Positions 46,201-54,300 of a DNA stretch of 64,000 nucleotides are shown piece after piece (position 1 is the stretch's first letter; each line of letters starts with the position of its first letter). Origin of the DNA: Desulfallas sp. Bu1-1 (lineage in GTDB: Bacteria; Bacillota; Desulfotomaculia; Desulfotomaculales; Desulfallaceae); assembly GCF_015594625.1 (NCBI RefSeq), contig NZ_JADNRQ010000001.1, positions 248,001 through 312,000 on the forward strand, in the 5' to 3' direction. Under the pieces are notes generated by a model. The model was not told the DNA's origin. It saw nothing but the letters and a program-made list of their open reading frames with translations, and ran no database searches. Both the position numbers and the translations under genes were made by a program.

Positions 46201-46782
46201 TTTAAAAATCCTTTTCAGGATATAACGGGCCACTGGGCCGGGAGGGATATTTTATTCATCACCGCGAGGGGTATAGCAAAAGGGGTTGCTCCAAACGCCT
46301 TTGAACCCGACCGGGAGGTGACCAGGGCCGAATTTGCCGCGCTGCTGTTGCGCGCCCTGGGGTTGGAGGAGTACCGACCGGGCCAATCCACATTTGAGGA
46401 TGTTGCCCCCGGCGCCTGGTACTGCAGTGCGATGGAGGCGGCGTACAAAGAAGGGCTGGTCAGCGGCACCGGGAGCGGCAGGTTCGAGCCGGGCCGCACT
46501 ATTACCAGGCAGGAGGTGGCTGCCATAATGGCCAGGGCGTTGGCTAAAACCGGAGCGGATATTACCCTGGCGGAGGAGGAAAAGGGGGAATTGCTTTCGC
46601 GATTCAACGACGCCCCGTCGATCTCTCCCTGGGCGCTGGAAGCCGTGGCCGGGGCGGTTAAGTCAGGCCTGATGCAAGGCAACCCGGATGGCGCCTTTGC
46701 TCCCGCGAGCAGGGTTACCCGTGCTCAAGCGGCAGCGATAATATCCAGGTGGATCCAGGGGTCAGGCCTGTCGCAACTGTAA
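43279..46782 (+). CDS. large exported SLH-domain protein with seven-repeat beta-propeller
   Basis: About 1167 residues. A signal peptide (SLVTGMLFIIISTITMALW) precedes seven repeats of about 48 residues (residues 35-370), each with a W...VG..GFS start and a GTPYVAYSDG-type core, predicting a seven-bladed propeller. Then come a Hemolysin/Big-like segment, a cadherin-like beta-sandwich (LAGLTLSSGTLAPAFDASVT), a fibronectin III domain (GLTLVWNGAVDNAGVTGYCI), a bacterial Ig-like domain (VTGTDPADGAVGVPLDEAIE) and three C-terminal SLH modules (ITGHWAGRDILFITARGIAK). It would sit in the S-layer, bound to CsaB-pyruvylated polymer; ligand unknown. The last residues QGSGLS derive from a dispersed repeat. 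GTG/ATG start with a weak RBS. Confidence 0.9.
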   Translation: MMVLGITVKKSSLVTGMLFIIISTITMALWPRTASADWVLVGKQGFSPGSASDISLYVYEGTPYVAYSDGNEKGGASVMRYNGSGWVYVGTAGFSGDLAADVSLYVYGGIPYVAYSDGSQGGRVTVMKYNGLVWECVGNACFSDGAASDVSLYVYDGTPCVAYGDGGRGGRATVMRYNGTGWEPVGNAGFSTGTAYGTSLHVSEGTPYVAYSDGSQGGRATVMKHDGSNWVPVGNPGFSAGRVGDVSLYVSGGTPYVAYKDDQEGGKATVMSFVDGDWKAVGKAGFSDGLVYNPSLYVYSGIPYVAYGDDNLGGRAAVMKYDGNSWAPVGQPGFSGVRAYDTSLFMHNEIPYVAFRDGSSTKATVMKYKAVSIAPGQSMNEANLDGCSLVVALTGDTFKDAALDKANFTLNNAPAGTTISSVAYIDATHCTLNLAFDGTDFDEDVADFSVTVSGDELSEGVALTSNALVITALVESCNAGLAGLTLSSGTLAPAFDASVTEYTAVVDYGVDVIEVIATPADADAGMMINGCALGGGVPFTVNLNMGDNMIEIVVTAPDGVTRKVYTVTVRRQSDTESPTWLAGSSLSATSIGQTGLTLVWNGAVDNAGVTGYCIYRDGEPLDTVAGSVYSYAITGLTPGTAYTFCVQAGDAAGNWTSDGPTITVTTLPAETLAVTGTDPADGAVGVPLDEAIEVFFNRDITRGAYFPGISLTCAGTVIDYVYELSGNVLTLDPPGDLDYNVTCAVYIPAGAVEDLSGNPLADAYHFSFSTVSGPDDGKNKDKNRERLSYPEFSAGVITLSDLKITYYRDYADALIPAGIVQKYVDAGVGGIVVDINTIDRPVNITFPAGVFKILANKDAGITLDTPWCDLVIPPNTFGPGGDVTVSVKPVKITGNLSGSLVAAGGAAGVLVTGGEMRKKMTLVLAGDPGMVEDVTGLFIYRIDENGSYTCEGGTLEDGNVKVNLNHFSQYAVLEFKNPFQDITGHWAGRDILFITARGIAKGVAPNAFEPDREVTRAEFAALLLRALGLEEYRPGQSTFEDVAPGAWYCSAMEAAYKEGLVSGTGSGRFEPGRTITRQEVAAIMARALAKTGADITLAEEEKGELLSRFNDAPSISPWALEAVAGAVKSGLMQGNPDGAFAPASRVTRAQAAAIISRWIQGSGLSQL

Positions 46783-47012
46783 TAACTGTATTATTCAAAT
46801 AACTTAATATATAAAAACGGAGGCGGGCAAACAAGCACGCAATAATTTGCGTTCAAGCAGGCAAGGACTATTGGCGCATTTTTTTAACAGTGGCATTTAT
46901 CACGTTCCGTTCATAGTATAATCCGGGAGGTGTCCGCCGTGTTTAAAATAACGGATCTTACCCGGAAGGACATTATTAACGTAAAAGACGGTTCTAAACT
47001 GGGGCCGGTAAA
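46756..47012. repeat. direct repeat flanking the SLH propeller gene, right copy
   Basis: Matches 42779-43030 and runs from the last codons of the SLH gene into the intact PRC-barrel gene. The two copies bracket about 3.7 kb. Confidence 0.9.
46758..46803 (+). repeat. 3'-end-associated dispersed repeat, copy 2
   Basis: GGGGTCAGGCCTGTCG, then CAACTGTAATAACTG and ATTATTCAAATAAC. It overlaps the SLH gene's stop codon and encodes GSGLSQL in that frame. Confidence 0.85.
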
Positions 47013-47181
47013 GGATGTGCACATCGACCCGGTTGAGGGGAAGATCCGGGCCATTGTGCTGGAAGGACCGCGCAGGCTGTTCGGGTTGCTCAGAGCGGGG
47101 GGCGATACCGTGGTGCCCTGGGAAAAGATTAAGCTGGTGGGGGTTCATGCCGTGCTGGTGGAAGTGGATCCGAAATCGTAA
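46939..47181 (+). CDS. PRC-barrel domain protein, YlmC/YmxH family
   Basis: 80 residues from GTG 46939, GGGAGG eight bases upstream (a GTG at 46930 overlaps that RBS). The product reads FKITDLTRKDIINVKDGSKL, GPVKDVHIDPVEGKIRAIVL and ends in VPWEKIKLVGVHAVLVEVDP, a single PRC-barrel. YlmC/YmxH proteins are widespread in spore formers and have no firm biochemical role. A degenerate copy lies at 42959. TATAAT about 20 bases upstream is shared by both copies. Confidence 0.88.
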   Translation: MFKITDLTRKDIINVKDGSKLGPVKDVHIDPVEGKIRAIVLEGPRRLFGLLRAGGDTVVPWEKIKLVGVHAVLVEVDPKS

Positions 47182-47281
47182 CACCGTCGATTGAAGTAAC
47201 ACTTGGGGCAATGACGGGCTAAGCACCGAATCAAGTGCTCAGGGGTAATATTTTTGTCTGTAGGCATACACTGCTTGTTTG

Positions 47282-47311
47282 TTGACAGAAATTCCTACAC
47301 CCTGTTAGAAT
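47282..47311 (+). promoter_or_regulatory. sigma-A promoter of metK
   Basis: TTGACA (47282-47287) and TAGAAT (47306-47311) with an 18-base spacer, about 80 bases before the metK start. No SAM riboswitch (S-box) is seen in the leader. Confidence 0.75.
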
Positions 47312-47391
47312 AAACATGATTTTTTTATCGACCTGGAATACTTTCCATATCAAAATAAATGTGGCTTTAAGCCGCAGGGGAGGTCTGTCAA

Positions 47392-48579
47392 TTGGCAAAG
47401 CGCCTGTTTACTTCTGAATCGGTAACCGAGGGACACCCCGACAAGGTGGCCGACCAGATTTCCGATGCCATACTGGATGAAATCATCGGCCAGGATCCCA
47501 ATGCCAGGGTGGCCTGTGAAACCTTTGTCACCACCGGCCTGGTGCTGGTGGGGGGCGAGATAACCACCAGGTGCTACGTGGACATCCCCCGGGTGGTCCG
47601 GGAAACCGTGCGGGAAATCGGCTATACCCGGGCCAAGTACGGGTTTGATTGCGATACCTGCGCCGTGCTTACTTCCATTGATGAGCAGTCCCCCGACATC
47701 GCCCTGGGAGTGGACAAGGCACTGGAGGCAAAAACCGGGGAGGAAACTGATCCTGAAATCGAGGCTATCGGCGCCGGCGACCAGGGAATGATGTTTGGGT
47801 ATGCCACCAACGAAACACCGGAATACATGCCCATGCCCATATCGCTGGCTCATCGCCTGGCCAGGCGCCTGGCCATGGTGCGCAAGACCAGGGAACTGCC
47901 CTACCTGCGCCCCGACGGCAAAGTGCAGGTGACGGTGGAGTACGAGGACGGGCGGCCGGTGCGCCTGGACACCATTATTGTTTCCGCCCAGCATTCTCCC
48001 CGGGTGGAGATGAACGTGATCCGGGAGGAAATCGTGGACAAGGTGATCAAGCCGGTGCTGCCCCGGGAAATGATAGATTCAGGCACCCGGATCCTGATCA
48101 ACCCCACCGGCCGGTTCGTGGTGGGCGGGCCGCAGGGGGACGCCGGGCTGACGGGGCGCAAGATCATCGTGGATACATACGGCGGTATGGCGCGGCACGG
48201 CGGCGGCGCCTTTTCCGGCAAGGATCCCACCAAGGTGGACCGTTCCGCCAGTTACGCCATGCGCTACGTGGCCAAGAACATCGTGGCCGCCGGGCTGGCG
48301 GACAAGTGCGAGGTGCAGGTGGCGTATGCCATCGGGGTGGCCCGTCCCGTATCGATTATGGTTGAAACCTTCGGTACCGGCAAGGTGGACGAAGAAAAAC
48401 TGGTCAAAGTGATCAAAGAAGTGTTTGACCTGCGCCCCGCCGCCATCATCCGGGACCTCGACCTGCGCCGGCCGATCTACAAAAACACCGCTGTTTACGG
48501 GCACTTCGGCCGCCGGGACATCGCCCTCCCCTGGGAGAGCACCGACAAGGCCGGCATCCTCAGAAAAGCATTTACCTAA
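47392..48579 (+). CDS. metK: S-adenosylmethionine synthetase
   Basis: Makes SAM from methionine and ATP. 395 residues, full length for the family, with [17 protein letters not shown] (ATP/metal), [35 protein letters not shown] and [21 protein letters not shown] start with AGGGGAGGT seven bases upstream. It is a single-gene unit with its own promoter; the 3'-end-associated repeat follows the stop without a base in between. Confidence 0.97.
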   Translation: MAKRLFTSESVTEGHPDKVADQISDAILDEIIGQDPNARVACETFVTTGLVLVGGEITTRCYVDIPRVVRETVREIGYTRAKYGFDCDTCAVLTSIDEQSPDIALGVDKALEAKTGEETDPEIEAIGAGDQGMMFGYATNETPEYMPMPISLAHRLARRLAMVRKTRELPYLRPDGKVQVTVEYEDGRPVRLDTIIVSAQHSPRVEMNVIREEIVDKVIKPVLPREMIDSGTRILINPTGRFVVGGPQGDAGLTGRKIIVDTYGGMARHGGGAFSGKDPTKVDRSASYAMRYVAKNIVAAGLADKCEVQVAYAIGVARPVSIMVETFGTGKVDEEKLVKVIKEVFDLRPAAIIRDLDLRRPIYKNTAVYGHFGRRDIALPWESTDKAGILRKAFT

Positions 48580-48620
48580 GGGGTCAGGCCTGTCGTAATT
48601 GTAATAACTGCATTATTTGG
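48580..48620 (+). repeat. 3'-end-associated dispersed repeat, copy 3
   Basis: GGGGTCAGGCCTGTCG, then TAATTGTAATAACTG and CATTATTTGG, starting directly after the metK stop. Confidence 0.8.
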
Positions 48621-48683
48621 ATATATTAAAATTTATATTTAAGCAATTCAATTGATCTCTATCGATGACCATTTCGTTAAAAA

Positions 48684-48716
48684 ATGCCGGGTGGATGGAT
48701 GCCCGGCATATTTTTA
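48684..48716 (+). terminator. rho-independent terminator downstream of metK
   Basis: ATGCCGGG (48684-48691) pairs with CCCGGCAT (48702-48709) and is followed by ATTTTT. Confidence 0.75.
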
Positions 48717-48737
48717 ATAGTTTCTCCTGTAAAAGAT

Positions 48738-48776
48738 TCAATTTAAGCAGGGTTTTGTGTAAATTGGAAGGTTGCA
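48738..48776. repeat. dispersed repeat, second copy
   Basis: AATTTAAGCAGGGTTTTGTG and following TAAATTGGAAGGTTGCA resemble 35556-35595. Confidence 0.5.
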
Positions 48777-48785
48777 TGCGAGTTT

Positions 48786-48960
48786 TGGACAACCCACCGG
48801 TACCCGTGACCGGGCGGCCTTTGTGTTGCGCAAGCTGGAAAGCGCTGGTTGGCACACCGCGGAAATTTATAGCGATTACAAGCAATTCGTTATTTTGAAC
48901 AATTATGTCATCCGCATTCTGGAAATACAAGATAAGACCCGCTGAAACCGGCAGGCCGAA
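48786..48960 (+). pseudogene. decayed fragment of jetA
   Basis: About 175 bases match jetA 49461-49635 at roughly 80 to 85 percent by eye, covering the segment that in jetA reads RAAFVLRKLESAGW and YVTLNDYAIRILE. A one-base deletion near the left end and a TGA at the position of codon CAG destroy the frame. It is diverged, so it is an old relic or derives from a related second Wadjet system. Confidence 0.8.
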
Positions 48961-49044
48961 CGCGTTAGTGTTGCTGTTGGAAAAAGTGGCCTGGTGTGTT
49001 AAAAGCTTTTGATTCTGTGCCAGCGGGGAAAACGCGAATTTAAT

Positions 49045-49075
49045 GCGACAACAGAGAACCGTCCCCGGGTGTCGC
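49045..49075. repeat. REP-like palindromic element, copy 4 (inverted)
   Basis: GCGACAACAGAGAACCGTCC then CCGGGTGTCGC: the reverse complement of the element at 16405. Its ends pair, forming a hairpin. It lies about 160 bases upstream of jetA. Confidence 0.75.
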
Positions 49076-49234
49076 AGGTACCAGTTGACCCGGCATTTTT
49101 TAACTAAGTTAAACCTGCGACAACATAAATGGTATGAAAGAATCAATACCGGTATGCGATTTGGAACTATTGTTCTGCAGATTGTATCCATGTTATAATG
49201 TTCGTGATTTGGGAGTAGACGGGGAGTAATAGCC

Positions 49235-50662
49235 GTGCGGTTGTTTGATATTATTCCGGACAAGCTGTTCAGCGTGCTGGCCAGTCCCCTGAAGGAGGAT
49301 TACGCGGCCATCCTGTTCAAAATTTACGAGCAGTACCTTCTGACCACTTTCGGCATTGAGCGGGAAGTGCTGGTTGATATTATCGTTGATTATATAGAAG
49401 AAAAACAGGAAAACGATTATTTCGGCCGCGCCCTGGATGACGAAATTTGGGAGGAGTCCCTGGACAACCCCACCGGTGCCCGTGACCGGGCGGCCTTCGT
49501 GCTGCGCAAGCTGGAAAGCGCGGGCTGGCTCACCGTGGAAACTTACAGCGACTATAAGCAATACGTCACTTTGAACGATTATGCCATCCGCATTCTGGAA
49601 ACGCTGGATAAGATCCGCCAGAACCGGCAGACCGAATACCAGGGGTTTGTTTTCGCCACCTACACCTTGCTGTATTCCGCCGAGGCCGACCGGCAGGGCA
49701 ACCTGGCCCTGGAAAAGGCGTACGAACAGACCGAACAGCTGATCAACGGCCTCAAGTCCCTCAACCACAACATCAAGCGCTACATCGAACGGGTGCTGTC
49801 CCAGAAAAACCCCGGGGAAATTTTGCGCATGCATTTCCAGGATTATAAAAAGGAAATCATCGACCACAGCTACCACCGGCTAAAAACCTCCGACAATGTT
49901 TCCCGCTATCGTCCCCGCATCATCAAGAAGATTAACACATGGCTTAACGATACCGCCTGGGTGAACCGGGCCGCCGACCTGGATGTCAGGCGTATGCGCT
50001 TCCCCGACCGGGATGCGGCCAGAAAAGAGTTGTACCGCAAGTTGAACTACATCCGGCAATCCTACGTAACCATGGACAGCCTGCTGGAGGAGATCGACCG
50101 GCGCAACGCGCAGTACGCCAACGCGTCCTTTTTGCAGCTGAAGTATATATTGAACAGCAGTAAAAACACCGAAGGCCAGTTGCTGGACATCTTAAAGCAC
50201 CTGGCCGGGCTGCGCACCGGGGGACAATTGCGGGCCGACGATCCCCTGCCTGAGGCGCTCGAGTCCCTGTACAGCATTTTTACCCAGGGTTACCTGGACG
50301 CCGGATCGTTGTATACTGCGCGGGAGAACAGCAAGAATCACCGGCCGGAGGAGATGAGCCTGCCCGAGGGGCCGGGCGAGGAGCAAAAGAGCAGGCGTCT
50401 CCAGCACTACAGGGAGATGCTGGCCCGCCGGATGACGCGGGAGAAGATCAACGATTACGTCCTGGAAAAGCTCGCCGGCAGGCCGGACATCACGGCGGAA
50501 GAACTGGGCATCAGGGACATGGAAGATTTCATCAAACTGATTTACATAGCTGCCTACTCCCCTTCCCGCCTGGCCAAGTACCGGGTGGATTTCAAACTTA
50601 ATCAAAGGATTACCACCGCAGAGGGGTTCAGTTTTAAAAACATTCGGATCAGGCGGAAGTAA
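49235..50662 (+). CDS. jetA: Wadjet system protein JetA (kleisin-like)
   Basis: 475 residues, GTG start with GGGGAG about ten bases upstream. The N-terminus MRLFDIIPDKLFSVLASPLK is the signature of JetA of the DUF5716 type, followed by winged-helix and long helical regions. By analogy with MukF it would be the kleisin that bridges the JetC ATPase heads. Wadjet complexes recognise and cut small circular DNA, protecting the cell from plasmids. It is the first of four genes in the canonical jetABCD order. Confidence 0.9.
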   Translation: MRLFDIIPDKLFSVLASPLKEDYAAILFKIYEQYLLTTFGIEREVLVDIIVDYIEEKQENDYFGRALDDEIWEESLDNPTGARDRAAFVLRKLESAGWLTVETYSDYKQYVTLNDYAIRILETLDKIRQNRQTEYQGFVFATYTLLYSAEADRQGNLALEKAYEQTEQLINGLKSLNHNIKRYIERVLSQKNPGEILRMHFQDYKKEIIDHSYHRLKTSDNVSRYRPRIIKKINTWLNDTAWVNRAADLDVRRMRFPDRDAARKELYRKLNYIRQSYVTMDSLLEEIDRRNAQYANASFLQLKYILNSSKNTEGQLLDILKHLAGLRTGGQLRADDPLPEALESLYSIFTQGYLDAGSLYTARENSKNHRPEEMSLPEGPGEEQKSRRLQHYREMLARRMTREKINDYVLEKLAGRPDITAEELGIRDMEDFIKLIYIAAYSPSRLAKYRVDFKLNQRITTAEGFSFKNIRIRRK

Positions 50663-50693
50663 AATATTTTTGTTTTCAAGGCGGGTTGGTGGA

Positions 50694-51332
50694 ATGGATT
50701 TCAATTTTCAACCTTTCAACACCTGGCACCAAAGGGAGCGGGAGGAATTTACCCGGATCGTCAACAAGCTTTTGGCCGTCACCTTTATTACCAGGAAAAA
50801 CGAGGAGGACAGGCGGGATTATTATTTTATCGAGCGCAACGAGGGGCTGTTCCGGGATTACCTGGCGCTGGCCGGCTGGACTCTGGTGGCGGACAAGTCT
50901 TACGGCGTGTACCAGGTGATCAATGAGTTTGCGTTTAACCGGTTGCGGCTCAAACTGGAGGAAAGCATCATCCTGCTGATCATCCGCCTTTGTTACGAGG
51001 AAAAGCGCAAGGAAATCAACCTGGCCGACAATATCATGCTGCGGGTGCGGGAAATCCAGGAAAAATACGCCGCCCTGCAGATTCGCAAACGACCCATTGA
51101 TAAAAAGAGCCTGCGGGAAACGGTGGCCCTGCTGAAGCGCTTCAACATTCTGCGCCCGCTGGACGCCGACGCCACCGACCCGGAATGCCGGCTGGAAATA
51201 TTCCCCACCATTCTTTTTGCCGTCCGGGTGGAGGATGTCCGCAGTATCCACGATAAGCTGGACACCTACCGGGATTCCGGGAACGGCGCGGCGCCGCCGG
51301 GTGAGGATGAGGATGATGGCGAGGATGAGTAA
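50694..51332 (+). CDS. jetB: Wadjet system protein JetB (MukE-like, DUF4194)
   Basis: About 212 residues from ATG 50694 (a TTG at 50670 would add eight residues). Features REREEFTRIVNKLLAVTFIT, YYFIERNEGLFRDYLALAGW and RLRLKLEESIILLIIRLCYE, a pattern of tandem winged helices typical of DUF4194/JetB. It would bind the JetA kleisin as MukE binds MukF. The C-terminus is acidic (GEDEDDGEDE). Lies 31 bases after jetA and 45 before jetC. Confidence 0.88.
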   Translation: MDFNFQPFNTWHQREREEFTRIVNKLLAVTFITRKNEEDRRDYYFIERNEGLFRDYLALAGWTLVADKSYGVYQVINEFAFNRLRLKLEESIILLIIRLCYEEKRKEINLADNIMLRVREIQEKYAALQIRKRPIDKKSLRETVALLKRFNILRPLDADATDPECRLEIFPTILFAVRVEDVRSIHDKLDTYRDSGNGAAPPGEDEDDGEDE

Positions 51333-51377
51333 ATACGGGCACAAGGCAGTCGCGCCGCTGAAGAAAGGTGAGGGTAG

Positions 51378-54300
51378 ATGAAAGAACTGACCCGGATCAA
51401 GTTGATCAACTGGCACTACTTTGTCAACCAGACCATTGAGATTAACGGCAGCACGCTGATCACCGGCGACAACGGCAGCGGCAAGTCCACCATCCTGGAC
51501 GCCCTGCAGCTGGTACTGGTGGCTGATTTGCGCAGGATCAAGTTCAACGTTTCCGCCTTTGATGAAACCAGGCGCAACCTTTTAGGCTACCTGCGCTGCA
51601 AGACGGGCAACGATTCCGAAGACGGCCGGGTGTACCTGCGTTCCGGGGATATCACTTCCTACGTGGCACTGGAGTTTTACGACACCGTCAAGAATAAATA
51701 CTTTATTCTGGGCGTGGCGGTAGACTCCTACGCCGATAACGCCACCTGGGACAGCAAGTATTTCAAGATTGAGGACTGCCGCCTGGAGGATTCGCTGTTC
51801 ATGGCGGGTAATCGCCCTTATAACATCAAGGAATTGAAGGGGGCGTTGCGGGGCAGGAGGGCCACCGTTTATGCCACTGCGGAATTTTATCGCAAGGACC
51901 TGCTGGTCAAGCTGGGATCGCTGAACGAGCGGTTCTTTTCTCTGTTTGTCAAGGCCATATCCTTCAAGCCCATCACCGACATCAGGCAATTTGTTTACTC
52001 GTACGTGCTGGAGGAACGCCACATCAACATTGATGTGATGCGGGAGAACTTGCTTCGCTATAAGGAATACAGCGACCTGGCGGCCCAAACGAGGGAAAAA
52101 ATCGGGGCGCTGGAAAAGATCCTGGACAAGCACGCCGAGGTCGCCCGGGAAAAGGAAAAGGTGCTGGTACAGGAATACCTGATCAGGCGCGGCACCCGGG
52201 ACCGGGCGGCAGGCGAGCTGGAGGAAAATACCCGGCAGGAACGGGCCAAACGGGACGAACTGGCCGGGCTGGAGGACGAGTTGATCCGGGTGCGGCAGCG
52301 GATGCTCGAGCTGGAGCGGGATTACGAAGATCACCGGGATACTCTGGCTGCCAACAAGACTTTCCAACTGGTGGATCGCTTGAACCGGGAAATTATTGAC
52401 CTGAAGAACAGGCTACAGGAAATACAGGCCGAGCGGAACCGGGTTGCCGCCACCGCCGGCGCGGAGGCCCGGGCGTTGCGCAACCTGCGGGACAGCGCCG
52501 GGGAGGAATTGCTGGGGGCCGGGGAAATGGACCGCCTGGAAGCGCTGGCGGCGCTGTTGGAAGAAGTGGCCCGCGGCAGGGTGCCGGTGGGCGCGGCTGC
52601 GGGTTCCGGTGTCGATGCGGGTGTCGCCACTGGTGCCGGTACTGCCGCGGCCGGTGCGGGGGCGGCTGTGATTGCAAGTGTGGATGCCGGAAACGGGACC
52701 GGCGGCGCAGGTCCGGATGATGCTACCGGCGCCGGCGGGGATGCCGCCGTGGCAGCCACCGCCCGCAGGTTGGCCGAAGGACAGGCGCTGCTGGCGGCCA
52801 TTGCCGCCCGCGTTAATGAGCAGTTGTGGGAGTGCAACGGCAAAACCAGGCAGCTGCGGGACGAGGAACAGCAACTGCTGCGGGAACTGGAAAGCCTGCG
52901 TAACAAGAAGTTTGTTTATGACCGCCGGGTCACCGAATTGCGGGACCTGATCGCTCAGAGTTTCCATAAGCGGGGGCAGAATGTCATCCCCGCCGTGCTC
53001 TGTGAGTTGCTGGAAGTGCCCGACGAGAAGTGGCAGGACGCGGTGGAGGGGTGGCTCAACACCCAGCGCTTCGACCTGATCGTGGAACCCCAGCACTTTG
53101 ATTACGCCCTGGGCGTATACGAGCGGTACAAGCGCAAGCACAACATTTCCGGGGTAGGCCTGGTGAATACGGGTAAGGTGTTGAAGTTCCTCAACCGGGT
53201 GGAAAAGGGATCGCTGGCCGAGGAAGTACGCTCGGAAAACAAGTACGCTTTGGCTTACGTGCGCCAGCTGATGGGTAACGTGATGAAGTGCGAGCATGAG
53301 CATGAGCTCAAGCTGCACCGGCGGGCTATTACTCCCACCTGCATGACCTACCAGAACAACGCGGCGCGGCAGATCCACTTCCATGTTTACGAGACTCCCT
53401 TCATCGGCGAGCGGGCTTTCGCCCGGCAGATCGCCCGCAAGGAAGCCCGGTTGGCGGAGGTGCTGGCCGAGTTAAAACTGCTGGAACGGCGGGCCGGGTC
53501 GTTGCAAGCGCTGCTACCCCTGTGTGCGGGCCGGGATGAAAAATATATTTTCATCCGGGAACGCCTGGGCGTATTCCGCCGGCTGGAGGAAACCCGCGCC
53601 AGGCTCCGGGAGAAACAGCAAGAACTGTCTGCCATCGATACCACGGGCATTGCGGAAATCCAGAATAAAATGAAGCAGCTGAAGCTGGAAATCGAGGCGA
53701 CGGGTAAACTTATTGAAGAAAAGGTGGGCGCCAGGGGTCGCCTGGAAGGTGATCTGGAACGGATTACCGGCGCCAGGGCCGCCCTGGAAACGGCGGCGGA
53801 TCAGGCGGAGGAAGATTTAAGGTCGTTTAGTGAGGCCCACCCCGGCGTTGCCGAAGTGGGAGCAAAAAGATACGAGCGGGAACGCCGCAAAAAAACGCCC
53901 GGGGAGATTGCGGCCAATTTCCTGCACAACCGCAAGTCCCTGGACACCTTGATTTATAATAAGCGGCAGGAACTGGCCGAGCTATTGATCGGGTACGCCA
54001 ACCGTTACCAGTTCGGCGGGAGGGTGGACGCTGACGACGTCGAGGAATTCCGGGCGGAATACGACAAATTGACCCGCAGTGAATTGCCCGAATACGAGGA
54101 AAAAATCAACCAGGCTCAGAAAGAGGCTGAAATTGAGTTTAAAGAACATTTTATCTTTAAACTGCGGGAGAACATTGAAAATGCCCATACCGAATTTAAT
54201 TTTCTCAATGACGCCTTGAAGGGCATCACCTTTGGCACCGACAGCTACCGTTTTCTGGTCAAGCCTTCCGAGCAGCACCGCAAGTTTCACGACATGATCA

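Noticed and set aside
47190-47390. Possible SAM (S-box) riboswitch before metK
   Set aside because: No S-box stems or terminator/anti-terminator pair could be recognised; a plain promoter explains the region.
48665-48898. 77-codon plus-strand frame after metK
   Set aside because: Begins in a terminator hairpin and runs through the jetA fragment in a wrong frame.
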